Assembly: GCA_018822845.1 (NCBI GenBank)
Contig: JAHJJD010000052.1
Coordinates: 34,956 to 98,955 of the forward strand
Direction: 5' to 3'
DNA from: Gammaproteobacteria bacterium
GTDB taxonomy: Bacteria > Pseudomonadota > Gammaproteobacteria > Thiotrichales > Thiotrichaceae
DNA length: 64,000 nucleotides
Each line of letters opens with the position of its first letter. Within the stretch, counting starts at the first letter, position 1. The translations under genes and the position numbers were made by a program. The notes under the pieces were generated by a model. It was not told the DNA's origin. It did no database searches and was given only the letters and a program-made list of their open reading frames with translations. Shown here piece by piece: positions 25,826 through 34,541 of the stretch.

Positions 25826-28012
25826 ATGGCAACCCGGGACGAACTCAAAGATCAGGCATCCAGCTGCACCGACGCAGCCTCTTGCGCAGCCCTCGCCAAA
25901 CAGGCGCTAGCGGAACCCGCCGACCCCGACTACGCAAAAGAACTGCTGGAAAAGGGCGAATCCTATTGCTCCTTCCCTGACCATTACATCAGTGTTGCTG
26001 AAGGCTATGTGGCCGCAGGCGACAAGGACAAGGCCGCAGCACTGTATGACGAAGCCGCTGGAGCCTGCTTTGAAGGCAGCGAAAAGGCTGCCGTCGGCTA
26101 CAGCATCGCCCTGCACCTCGGCGACAAGGACAAGGGCCGCGCCCTGCTGGAAGAAGCTATTGGCGAAACTTCCAACACCAACGAACTGCTTTCCTACGCC
26201 TCCTACGTACAGGAAGCCCTGCAAGACAACGCGCTGGCCAACAAGCTGTTCGGCAAGGTTACAGGCAACTGCAAAACCATCGCCGATTACCAGAAACTGG
26301 CCGCAGGCATCAAAGCCGAAGGCAATGAAAATGCCGCGCGCATGATCTTCAAAAAAGCCGAGCCTTCCAGCAACGACACCCAGGATGTGGTCGAATACGC
26401 TGCTGGCCTGAAGGCACTGTTCGGCGATGATGCCGCCATTGAAAGTACCTTGGGTGAAGCCGAAGGCGGCTGCATGTTCCCGGCGCAATTCGTTGCCCTC
26501 GCAGGTGGCTTCATGCAGCTGCTGGGTAATAAGGACAAGGCAGAGGAATTGCTGGAAAGCGGCAAGAACTTCGCCATGAGCGGGGAAGAAAACCTCGACC
26601 TCGCTACCGGCTACGCCAGCCTGCTAGGCGACCAGTCCACCGCTACTGACATGTACAACATCGCCCTGAATGAATTCAGCAGCAAGGATGACCTGCTCAA
26701 ACTGGCCAGCCAGGTCGCCGCCAACATGGATGACAAATCCATTGCAGGCAAGGCATACGACAAGCTTGCCAGCAAGCTCAGCACCCCGGCTGACCTCGCC
26801 ATGCTGGCCAAAGCCGTCAACGACAGTCTTGGCGACAAGGATCGGGTCGCCAGCATTTACGCCGCAGCCGAAGGCAAGGCTACCAACGCCGCCGCACTGG
26901 TGACACTGGCAGCTGAAGTTACTGCCAACCTGCAAGACGCTGGCAAGGCCAATGGCCTGTACGCCAAAGCCGTGGATTCCTGCAAGGTCTTCACCGACAG
27001 CGTCAGCGTACTGGATGCGCTGGCAAAAACCACGCCGGATGCAGCCCTCGCCAGCAGCGCCCTGCAAAAAGCACTCGACCTGACCGAAACCAATGCGCAA
27101 GTGCTGGATGTCGCCCAGCGCGCCCACAAACTCGGCGACAGCGCTACCATCACACAGGCACTCGACAAGGCAGAAGCCAATGTCAGCTCACTGGATGAAA
27201 TGCGCAAGCTGGCCAATGCTTCCAGGCAACTGCTGGCGGATGATGCCGAGCGCAATACGCGCATTGCCGACAAACTCACCAAGCGTGAAGCCAGTCAGGC
27301 GCGTTACGTCGAATTCCAGAATCAGGAAAAGACCCTCACCCGCCCCAACCAGTTCATTGATCTGGCAGGTCAGGTGGTGTCAGAACTGGACGATACTTCC
27401 TACGCGACCCAGTTGCTGACCACTGCCGAAGAAAAGATGCAGGCCGCTGGCAGCTTCAGTTTCGCCACTTACCAGCCACTGATCCTCGCGGTTGGCAACC
27501 TGGTCAAGGACAAGGCATGGCTGGGCCGCCTGCTGGATCTGGCCGCAGCCAACAGCAACACCTTCGCGCAGGTGCGCAACCTCGGTGAAACCGTTTGCAA
27601 GCAGCTTGCTGACAGCAGCTTCGGCAAGCAATGGACACAAAAATTCTACGCCGACCAGCTCACCAAACTGGACAGCAGCAACGCCAGTACTTTCGAGTAC
27701 AACAAGCTGGCGAAAGTGGTCAAGGAACACCTCGATGACGACGCCACTGCCCAGCAGATTATGGACAAGGCTGAAGCCAAGGCAGAAAACCATTTCCACT
27801 TCGCTTATCTGGCCGAACTGGCGCAGAAATGGGGCGATGGTGGCAAGGCCGAAAGCCTCTACAGCAAGGCGGCTGCTGCCTGCACCAACACCAGCCAGTA
27901 TCGTGAACTGGCTGACCTGATGCAGAAAGCAGGTGCTGGCGTCAATGATGCCGTCAGCAGTGCGCTGAGTTCAGCCAAACAGCAGGCTTCCGGCAAAGGC
28001 CATTACTGGTAA
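25826..28012 (+). CDS. Long alpha-helical repeat protein of unknown function
   Basis: A 728-residue acidic, alanine- and lysine-rich protein with no signal peptide or membrane segment. It consists almost entirely of about twenty TPR-like helical hairpins of roughly 33-37 residues, with the recurring pattern of a leucine-alanine helix, LGDKDKA-type turn and an A-x-x-x-Y/L-x-K-A helix. AGGAGACGGAG lies before the ATG and an intrinsic terminator follows the stop. A protein-scaffold role is likely for such solenoids. I do not recognise the family. The repeats differ in sequence, unlike those of the CHAT gene, so the array is old. Confidence 0.75.
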   Translation: MATRDELKDQASSCTDAASCAALAKQALAEPADPDYAKELLEKGESYCSFPDHYISVAEGYVAAGDKDKAAALYDEAAGACFEGSEKAAVGYSIALHLGDKDKGRALLEEAIGETSNTNELLSYASYVQEALQDNALANKLFGKVTGNCKTIADYQKLAAGIKAEGNENAARMIFKKAEPSSNDTQDVVEYAAGLKALFGDDAAIESTLGEAEGGCMFPAQFVALAGGFMQLLGNKDKAEELLESGKNFAMSGEENLDLATGYASLLGDQSTATDMYNIALNEFSSKDDLLKLASQVAANMDDKSIAGKAYDKLASKLSTPADLAMLAKAVNDSLGDKDRVASIYAAAEGKATNAAALVTLAAEVTANLQDAGKANGLYAKAVDSCKVFTDSVSVLDALAKTTPDAALASSALQKALDLTETNAQVLDVAQRAHKLGDSATITQALDKAEANVSSLDEMRKLANASRQLLADDAERNTRIADKLTKREASQARYVEFQNQEKTLTRPNQFIDLAGQVVSELDDTSYATQLLTTAEEKMQAAGSFSFATYQPLILAVGNLVKDKAWLGRLLDLAAANSNTFAQVRNLGETVCKQLADSSFGKQWTQKFYADQLTKLDSSNASTFEYNKLAKVVKEHLDDDATAQQIMDKAEAKAENHFHFAYLAELAQKWGDGGKAESLYSKAAAACTNTSQYRELADLMQKAGAGVNDAVSSALSSAKQQASGKGHYW

Positions 28013-28040
28013 GAATCTACCAGTATGGACAGGCTTGAAA

Positions 28041-28067
28041 GCCCCGTAGTGATACGGGGCTTTTTTT
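28041..28067 (+). terminator. Intrinsic terminator
   Basis: GCCCCGTA pairs with TACGGGGC around a 4-base loop, followed by seven T. It lies 28 bases after the stop of the helical-repeat gene and separates it from the cation exporter. Confidence 0.9.
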
Positions 28068-28146
28068 GGCCTTATGCACGGATAAACCATAATATCCAAT
28101 ATAATCCAGCAATGGTTTTGCGCACCCCGACCCATAGGCCAGACAC

Positions 28147-29178
28147 ATGACTGCAACGACTTTATCCCGGCAGCAATGCCCTACCAGCACCAATCTCCAC
28201 CACCAGCATGATTTCGGTCAGGGTTACAAGCGCAGCGCGGAACGGCGTACCCTGCTGGTAACGCTGCTGACGATTGTCACCATGTTTGCGGAAGTGATTG
28301 GCGGGCTGATTACCGGTTCCATGGCCTTGCTGGCGGATGGTATCCACATGGGTGGGCACGCCATTGCGCTGGGGCTGGCATTCATGGCGTATTACCTGGC
28401 ACGGCGTTATGCCACTGACCGCCGTTTCACCCTGGGCAGTGGCAAGATCAACGATCTGGCAGCCTACACCAGCGCGCTGTTGCTGGGATTGAGCAGTGCC
28501 TGGCTGATTGTCGAATCCATCTCCAGACTGCTTTCCCTGCAACCACTGTTACCAAAGGAAGCGATGGCAGTTGCTGTCGTCGGGCTGCTGGTCAACCTGC
28601 TGTCGGCATGGCTGCTGGCGGAGCATCATGACCACGGGCATGATCACCACCATTCACATCATGATCACCACCATCACCACCACGACGATCATCATGCCCA
28701 TTTACATGAACATCATGGGCATGACCACAACCTGCATGCTGCACTGATGCATGTGCTGGCCGATGCCGTCACCTCGGTCGCCGCCATCATCGGGCTGGCG
28801 GCTGCCTGGCTATGGGGCTGGAACTGGCTTGACCCGGTGATTGCGCTGGCTGCTTCGTTCGTCATCCTGCGTTGGGCATGGCAGTTGCTGCGACAAACCG
28901 GCTCCATCCTGCTGGATGCAGAAGGCCCTTCCGAATTGCGTCAACAGATTCGCCAGCGACTGGAGAGCATTGCAGGTACCCAGGTAAAAGACCTGCACCT
29001 ATGGTCGGTTGGGCAGGGTTCGTGGACACTGATGGCATCAGTTGTGACACATGAACAGCACTCCCCCGATGTCTACAAGGAGAAACTGGACAGTATGAAG
29101 AGCCTGCATCATCCGATTGTGGAGGTGTATTACTGCCAGGTATGTGGCAGTGAAGAGGTAACGCCCCCCAGGAAATGA
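28147..29178 (+). CDS. Cation diffusion facilitator exporter, DmeF-like
   Basis: A 343-residue CDF transporter with six membrane helices. The metal-site motif LADGIHMGGHAIALG lies in helix 2, and the second site HVLADAVTSVAAI in helix 5. A very histidine-rich cytoplasmic loop (about residues 160-198, mostly His and Asp) separates helices 4 and 5. A polar His-containing N-terminus (TSTNLHHQHDFG) resembles DmeF proteins, which export Co and Ni as well as Zn. No metal regulator lies next to it. Substrate choice cannot be set by sequence alone. Confidence 0.88.
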   Translation: MTATTLSRQQCPTSTNLHHQHDFGQGYKRSAERRTLLVTLLTIVTMFAEVIGGLITGSMALLADGIHMGGHAIALGLAFMAYYLARRYATDRRFTLGSGKINDLAAYTSALLLGLSSAWLIVESISRLLSLQPLLPKEAMAVAVVGLLVNLLSAWLLAEHHDHGHDHHHSHHDHHHHHHDDHHAHLHEHHGHDHNLHAALMHVLADAVTSVAAIIGLAAAWLWGWNWLDPVIALAASFVILRWAWQLLRQTGSILLDAEGPSELRQQIRQRLESIAGTQVKDLHLWSVGQGSWTLMASVVTHEQHSPDVYKEKLDSMKSLHHPIVEVYYCQVCGSEEVTPPRK

Positions 29179-29188
29179 GAATGGTCGC

Positions 29189-30934
29189 CTATACCTCGGC
29201 AACCTCGGGCAGGGGTTCCATCACCCCGGTGAAATCCGCTCCGCCGGTACTGCGGGGAAAGTGCCTGCGCAACTCCTGAAGTTGCTGGCGGGCGCTATCA
29301 TGGCGCATGCGGACGTAATGAATGATTCCTTCCACTTTATAACTGGAACTGATTAACTCCCACTGGCGCAGGCCATTGAGATAGACCTCATGGTTGCTGA
29401 ACTGGCGTCCGGTGAATGGCTGTCCGGCGGGGGTGTCAGACTCCAGATAAGCGGCTTGGCGTACCTGATCCCAAAGTCCGCCCTCGCCTTCCGCCCCCAT
29501 CAACGGGCCGATGGTTTCCGGATTGAACAGGGTATCGAGCAGGTGCTCCAGATGATCCAGGTAATACTGGATGAAATCGGGATGTTTCAACAGATTCTGT
29601 ACCAGCGGGATGTGGGATGTCCCATTACCATGATTGTAATTGCGGGTGTTGGACACCCAATCAATAATGTCAGTGTGCTGCCACTGGGTATTGAAATAAT
29701 CAATCCCGAAGCTGTTGTCGTAGTCCCAGGGAATCCAGGTGAAATAGGGTGCCTGCATGAAACCTTTCGGCGCGCCTTTCCTGCCCGAGTTATACAGATA
29801 ATAATTGGACGGGGTGGCGTAATAATTATCCCAACCACCCAGTAGCAGATTGGCGCTGGCCCAGCGCAGGAATGCCTTGACGTTAAGGATACCCTCCATC
29901 GACTCACGGTAGGTATCGCTGCTGAAACGCTCCTCTCCACCCGGAAGGGCCATGCCGTTCAGCGTATGGATCAGCAACGCCAGATCGCTGTAGTTGTTGG
30001 ATTCGGGGTCATCCTCGTTACTCTTCAGACGATAAGTCAGGTCAGAATTGGCATGATCTTCGTAGTACGGCCAACCAGTATCGCCGCTGGCTGGCGCTGG
30101 CCGGAATTCCAGGGTCGCGCAACCCACATTGCCGCAGTAAGCCTTATACAGGTTGCCATTATCGTTCTTGCCAAAATACGCATTGAGAAAGCTTTCATCC
30201 ACTTGCTCAATGAGCGAAAAAAGCCCCCGGTACTGGCCATTGATGGCCAGTTTGGCGAAGCAATGGCGTGAGGAAGGAACGCCTATCTGATTGAAGATAT
30301 GCCAGGCCAGAGCCTCGCGCATCTGTGATGGGTCGTTATACATGGCCTTCAGATTGAAGCGCCACATGCCGAACACCTTGTCGTTTGCCGCATTTGTCTC
30401 GAAATTGACCTTCCAGGATCGCTTGGGTGCCCTCAACGTGCGGTTGCCACTGTTTTTTAGCGAGAAGTTCCGGGTAGTCAGCAGCACCCCCTGATCACCT
30501 GCCGGTGGAAAACCTTGTGGTGAATCAGGTTCGGTAGCCCAGAAGGAAAGTATTGAATCGCCGTTCGAGTAGACCGGCTCCTCAGGCGTCAGGTGTTCGG
30601 GCGGCCAATCCTCAATCACCACCATATACATAGGGTCGTTGAAGAATGACGTCCGGTCTTTCGCCGCCTTCAGGTAGATGGCCACCAGTTCCCCAATCGC
30701 AGTTGGAATACCGGCATCGTCTTCCAGGGTCAGGGTTCCCGAGCTTTCGGCATCCAGCAGATTGAATAAGGCATGAAAATCCGCCTTGGTGCGTAGGGTG
30801 GCATCTCCACGACCACTGGACTCTTGCACAGTATTGGCCAAGGCTCGGGCCTTGCCGGGTGGAAGCCCTGCCACCACAATAACTTTGGCCTTGAACAGAT
30901 CCCGGAAATCTCCTTTGTCCAGCGTCTTTTTCAT
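29189..30934 (-). CDS. CotH-family (protein kinase-like) protein
   Basis: A 581-residue protein with CotH-type kinase motifs: KRSWKVNFE, the helix NDPSQMREALAWHIFNQIGVPS, FSLIEQVDESFLN and the metal-site region WIPWDYDNSFG. CotH of Bacillus is an atypical kinase acting on spore-coat proteins; bacterial homologues elsewhere have unknown targets. I start at the ATG at 30934 (MKKTLDKGDFRDLF), with AAGGAGGA ideally placed. The frame runs to 31126 only because it crosses an inverted repeat. An N-terminal region of about 100 residues, lacking a signal peptide, precedes the kinase fold. It lies downstream of the exporter operon on the same strand. Confidence 0.82.
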   Translation of the reverse strand: MKKTLDKGDFRDLFKAKVIVVAGLPPGKARALANTVQESSGRGDATLRTKADFHALFNLLDAESSGTLTLEDDAGIPTAIGELVAIYLKAAKDRTSFFNDPMYMVVIEDWPPEHLTPEEPVYSNGDSILSFWATEPDSPQGFPPAGDQGVLLTTRNFSLKNSGNRTLRAPKRSWKVNFETNAANDKVFGMWRFNLKAMYNDPSQMREALAWHIFNQIGVPSSRHCFAKLAINGQYRGLFSLIEQVDESFLNAYFGKNDNGNLYKAYCGNVGCATLEFRPAPASGDTGWPYYEDHANSDLTYRLKSNEDDPESNNYSDLALLIHTLNGMALPGGEERFSSDTYRESMEGILNVKAFLRWASANLLLGGWDNYYATPSNYYLYNSGRKGAPKGFMQAPYFTWIPWDYDNSFGIDYFNTQWQHTDIIDWVSNTRNYNHGNGTSHIPLVQNLLKHPDFIQYYLDHLEHLLDTLFNPETIGPLMGAEGEGGLWDQVRQAAYLESDTPAGQPFTGRQFSNHEVYLNGLRQWELISSSYKVEGIIHYVRMRHDSARQQLQELRRHFPRSTGGADFTGVMEPLPEVAEV

Positions 30935-31017
30935 TGTCAGTCCTCCTTGGCAGAATTTACGTCCTGTTTCATATTGATCCCTAATGACTACAGGTTTTTC
31001 GGGGTATCCGCGCCGGG

Positions 31018-31117
31018 CTTCGACTCCGCTCAGCCCTCGAACCCCACTCCGCACAACGGATCGTGGCACAACCCGTTGCCTGAGCAAACACTGCCCGTTG
31101 CCTGAGCGGAGTCGAAG
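31018..31117. repeat. Inverted-repeat element, second copy of the riboswitch insertion family
   Basis: CTTCGACTCCGCTCAG (31018-31033) is inverted as CTGAGCGGAGTCGAAG (31102-31117). The arms are identical to those at 8475-8547 but the interior differs. It occupies most of the gap between the exporter permease and the CotH gene. Confidence 0.85.
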
Positions 31118-31122
31118 GCAAC

Positions 31123-32334
31123 TCACTCATGCCGCAACGCCTCGATCGGATCCAGCCGCGCCGCCCGCTGCGCAGGCATATAGCCGAACAGGATGCCGAT
31201 CCCCGCCGAGAACACAAATGACAGCAGGTTGATGGTGGGGTCAAACACGTAAGGCACGCTCATCACCCCTGACAGCACGATGGATGCCAGGGTAGCCAGC
31301 ACAATCCCGACCAGACCACCGAGCATCGCCAGCACCACCGCTTCGATCAGGAACTGCAACAACACTTCCCGTTCCAGCGCGCCGATTGCCAGCCGGATGC
31401 CGATTTCACGGGTACGCTCGGTGACGGAAACCAGCATGATGTTCATGATACCGATACCGCCGACCAGCAAACTCACGGAGGCCACCGCCCCCAGCAACAT
31501 GGTCAGAATCTGGGTGGTGCCGGAAAGCGTTTCGGCAATCTGGCGGGTATCCTGCACGTTGAAATTATCGTCTTCACCCTGCTCCAGCCGCCGCCGTTCA
31601 CGCAGCAGTTCAGTCAGTTCGTTTTTCGCCCGGTCGATGTCACCCTCACTCTGCACTGACACCTGGATGCTGGAGACTTCCCGGTTGCCGGTCAGACGCC
31701 GCTGTACCGCGCGGATTGGCATCACCACGATTTCATCCTGGTCGCGCCCCATCGACGCCTGCCCTTTGGAAACCAGGATGCCGATGATTTCGCAGGAAAA
31801 GTTCTTCACGCGCATGCTTTCACCCAGCGGCAGGCTGCTGCCAAACAGTTCGCGGCGGATAGTTTCGCCAATGATGCAAACCGTTTGCCCACCATCAATT
31901 TCCCCCTTGGTGAATTCGCGCCCGGCAGCCAGCGTCCAGTTACCCGCAACGAAAAAGTCGTTGGTCGAGCCGGTCACGCTGGTAGACCAGTTGTTGGCGG
32001 AAGAAACCACGGTAGCGGTACGGCTGATTTCCGGCGCTACTGCCGCCAGCCCGGTGATACGTTCCTGAATAGCCTCGACATCCGTCAGCTCGAATGATGG
32101 TGCACGTCCGCCACTGCCCGGCGGGCCGAACATGCGCTGGCCGGAACGGATTTGCAGCAAATTACTGCCCAGGCTGGCGACCTGATCCTTGACCGCCTGG
32201 GTAGCGCCGTTGCCCAGCGTCACCATGGTAATGACCGCCGATACGCCGATCACAATGCCAAGAATGGTGAGGAAGGAACGCAGCAGGTTGCGGTGGATTC
32301 CCCGGATGGCGAGCAAGAAACTGTTCCACAACAT
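31123..32334 (-). CDS. MacB-type ABC exporter permease
   Basis: A 403-residue permease: an N-terminal membrane helix (LLRSFLTILGIVIGVSAVITMVTLG), a large periplasmic domain, and three C-terminal helices ending in the FtsX signature (ERTREIGIRLAIGA to GYMPAQRAARLDPIEALRHE). In E. coli MacB the ATPase is fused; here it is a separate gene whose stop overlaps this start. It works with the membrane fusion protein and NodT-like channel encoded upstream. The substrate is unknown: macrolide-like compounds or peptides are both seen in the family. Confidence 0.9.
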   Translation of the reverse strand: MLWNSFLLAIRGIHRNLLRSFLTILGIVIGVSAVITMVTLGNGATQAVKDQVASLGSNLLQIRSGQRMFGPPGSGGRAPSFELTDVEAIQERITGLAAVAPEISRTATVVSSANNWSTSVTGSTNDFFVAGNWTLAAGREFTKGEIDGGQTVCIIGETIRRELFGSSLPLGESMRVKNFSCEIIGILVSKGQASMGRDQDEIVVMPIRAVQRRLTGNREVSSIQVSVQSEGDIDRAKNELTELLRERRRLEQGEDDNFNVQDTRQIAETLSGTTQILTMLLGAVASVSLLVGGIGIMNIMLVSVTERTREIGIRLAIGALEREVLLQFLIEAVVLAMLGGLVGIVLATLASIVLSGVMSVPYVFDPTINLLSFVFSAGIGILFGYMPAQRAARLDPIEALRHE

Positions 32335-33032
32335 TAGGCTATCTCCTGCTGGCGGACATCACTTTCCACCCTGCCGTCGACGAAATGCACGATGCGTTTG
32401 GCGTATGCCGCCATTTCCTGCTCGTGCGTGACCATCAGGATGGTGATGCCCTTTTGTTCATTGAGCGACACCAGCAAGTCCATGATTTCACGGCTGCGCT
32501 GGGTGTCGAGGTTGCCGGTCGGCTCATCCGCCAGCAACAGGGTCGGGTTGGTAACGATGGCGCGGGCAATCGCCACGCGCTGTTGCTGACCGCCGGAAAG
32601 TTCCGCCGAGGTATGGTGTTCCCAGCCCGTCAGGCCAACCTGCGCCAGCGCCGCCGCCGCCATTTCCCGCCTGACAGCCGCCGGTTCACCCCGGTACAAC
32701 AACGGTAACTCGACATTTTCCTGTGCCGTGGTGCGTGCCAGCAGGTTGAAACCCTGGAACACGAAGCCGAGGAAATGTCGCCGCAGCAAGGCCCGTTCAG
32801 TGCGGTCAAGCTGTTCCACATGCACATTACGGAACAGGAATTCACCGCTGGAAGGCACATCCAGACAGCCGATGATGTTCATGGCGGTGGATTTGCCGGA
32901 ACCGCTAGGCCCCATCACCGCGACGAAATCCCCCTCGTCGATGCGCAGGTCAACCCCACGCAGCGCCAGGAAACTCGCCGTACCCTGCCCGTAGGTTTTG
33001 GTGATGCCCTTGAGTTCGATCAGGGTGCTCAT
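32334..33032 (-). CDS. MacB/LolD-type ABC exporter ATPase
   Basis: A 232-residue ABC ATPase. Walker A is GPSGSGKST near residues 41-49, the signature motif is LSGGQQQRVAIARAI, and Walker B is LLLADEPTGNLD. The C-terminal MVTHEQEMA holds the switch His. It overlaps the upstream membrane fusion gene by 4 bases and the downstream permease by one base. It powers the exporter. Confidence 0.92.
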   Translation of the reverse strand: MSTLIELKGITKTYGQGTASFLALRGVDLRIDEGDFVAVMGPSGSGKSTAMNIIGCLDVPSSGEFLFRNVHVEQLDRTERALLRRHFLGFVFQGFNLLARTTAQENVELPLLYRGEPAAVRREMAAAALAQVGLTGWEHHTSAELSGGQQQRVAIARAIVTNPTLLLADEPTGNLDTQRSREIMDLLVSLNEQKGITILMVTHEQEMAAYAKRIVHFVDGRVESDVRQQEIA

Positions 33033-34402
33033 CGGCCTGCCCCCACATTCCCGGCGGCACCCGCTGCTGAACTGCTGCCAATGATGACCTGCATGTCAGG
33101 TTTGAGGTCGCCGGATACGATTTCGGTCATTTTGCCGTCAGTAATGCCGGTTTTGACACTGACTGGGCGTGGACGCCCCTCTTCCAGTACCCATACCCGC
33201 TGCTCGCTGTTGCCAACGGATGCTTCCGGTCTGGAAGGCTGGGTACGCTGACGTCCGCCCGGTGGGCGCGGCATCAGTTTGGAGAGGAAACTCCCACCCG
33301 CCTGATTATTGCCGGAACTTGCGCCATTACCCGCACCGTTCCCGCCACCATTGCCCCCGAATGCAGGCTTGAAACGCAAGGCAGTATTGGGCACCAGCAA
33401 GGCATCTTCCCGCGAGTCGGTGCTGATGGTTGCCGTCGCCGTCATGCCGGGGCGCAAAGTCAGGTCAGCATTTTCCACCGCCAAGGTAGTCAGGTAGGAA
33501 ACCACGTTGTCAGACAGGGTGGAGCCGAGACTGACGCGGGTAATGGTTGCCGGGTATTTACGCCCCGGCCAGGCGTCGACGCTGAATTCAGCCTGCTGGC
33601 CTTGCTTGACCTGACCTACGTCGGCCTCATCCACGCCCACTTCCAGTTCCATCTTGGCAAGATCTTCCGCCAGCGTGAACAGGGTCGGGGCAGACAGGGA
33701 AGATGCTACGGTTTGCCCCGGCTCGACCGAACGCGCCAGCACCACACCGTCAATCGGCGAGGTAATGATCGCCTTGCCGAGGTTGGTTTCGGCGGAACGC
33801 AATTCAGCTTTGGCCGATACCACGCTGGTTTTGGACACAGCCTCATCGGCTTGGGCGCGTTCCAGCGTAGCAACGGCGGAATCCAGTTCAGCTTTGGCTG
33901 GCAGCTTGCCGCCGGACGCCTTGTTCAACTGGCGCAGACGGTTGAGGTTGGTACTGGCCTCCTTGACAGTGGCGGCAGACTGTTTCACCCGCGCTTCAGT
34001 GGAAGCCAGCGATGCCTTCATCCTGGTGATGGTGTCGTTGAGCTGGGTAGTGTTGAGGCGCGCCAGTTCCTGCCCTTTCTTCACCTGATCGTTGGTGTCG
34101 ACCAGTACAGCGTCAACCGTACCGGAAAGTTCCGTACCAATGTCGACCTGATTGAGCGGTTGCAGGTTGCCGGTGGCCGTAACGGTCACGCTCAGATTGC
34201 CACGTTTGGCCGCTTGCGTCTGGTAAGTAGGCTGCGCGCTGGTGGAGGATGAATTCAGGTAATACCAGCCTGCGACTCCCGCCACCGCCAACAATACCAG
34301 CGCCGACAGCCAGCCCTTCCAGGAGCGGCCCTTGCCGCCCACGGAAGTTTTCTTTTTCAGGACTTCCTCAACGGAAGGGTTTGTGGGTGTATTCATGGTC
34401 AT
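33029..34402 (-). CDS. MacA-type periplasmic membrane fusion protein
   Basis: A 457-residue HlyD/MacA-family adaptor: a cytoplasmic N-terminus, one membrane helix (WLSALVLLAVAGVAGWYYL, about residues 33-52), lipoyl halves flanking a long coiled coil (about 110-200), and beta-barrel domains. A glycine/asparagine-rich linker (GGNGGGNGAGNG) near residue 360 is unusual. I choose the start at 34402 because GGAG lies 7 bases upstream. It follows the outer-membrane channel gene, from which a palindromic repeat separates it. Confidence 0.88.
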   Translation of the reverse strand: MTMNTPTNPSVEEVLKKKTSVGGKGRSWKGWLSALVLLAVAGVAGWYYLNSSSTSAQPTYQTQAAKRGNLSVTVTATGNLQPLNQVDIGTELSGTVDAVLVDTNDQVKKGQELARLNTTQLNDTITRMKASLASTEARVKQSAATVKEASTNLNRLRQLNKASGGKLPAKAELDSAVATLERAQADEAVSKTSVVSAKAELRSAETNLGKAIITSPIDGVVLARSVEPGQTVASSLSAPTLFTLAEDLAKMELEVGVDEADVGQVKQGQQAEFSVDAWPGRKYPATITRVSLGSTLSDNVVSYLTTLAVENADLTLRPGMTATATISTDSREDALLVPNTALRFKPAFGGNGGGNGAGNGASSGNNQAGGSFLSKLMPRPPGGRQRTQPSRPEASVGNSEQRVWVLEEGRPRPVSVKTGITDGKMTEIVSGDLKPDMQVIIGSSSAAGAAGNVGAGR

Positions 34403-34433
34403 ATCTGTTCTCCATATTTGTTCCTGCGGAATA

Positions 34434-34538
34434 CCCCTCACCCCCCAGCCCCCTCTCCCTCAAGGGGCGAGGGGGAGCAAGAAGGTTTCCTCTCTTAGCC
34501 CCTCTCCCCTTGAGGGAGAGGGGTTGGGGTGAGGGGTT
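34434..34538. repeat. Paired palindromic repeat between the channel and adaptor genes
   Basis: The left arm (CCCCTCACCCCCCAGCCCCC...) and right arm (...GAGGGGTTGGGGTGAGGGG) match the element at 6758-6876 almost exactly, with a different short centre. It sits inside the exporter operon. Confidence 0.82.
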
Positions 34539-34541
34539 TCT

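Noticed and set aside
30935..31126. N-terminal extension of the CotH gene up to 31126
   Set aside because: It passes through an inverted repeat, and the ATG at 30934 has an ideal AAGGAGGA site.
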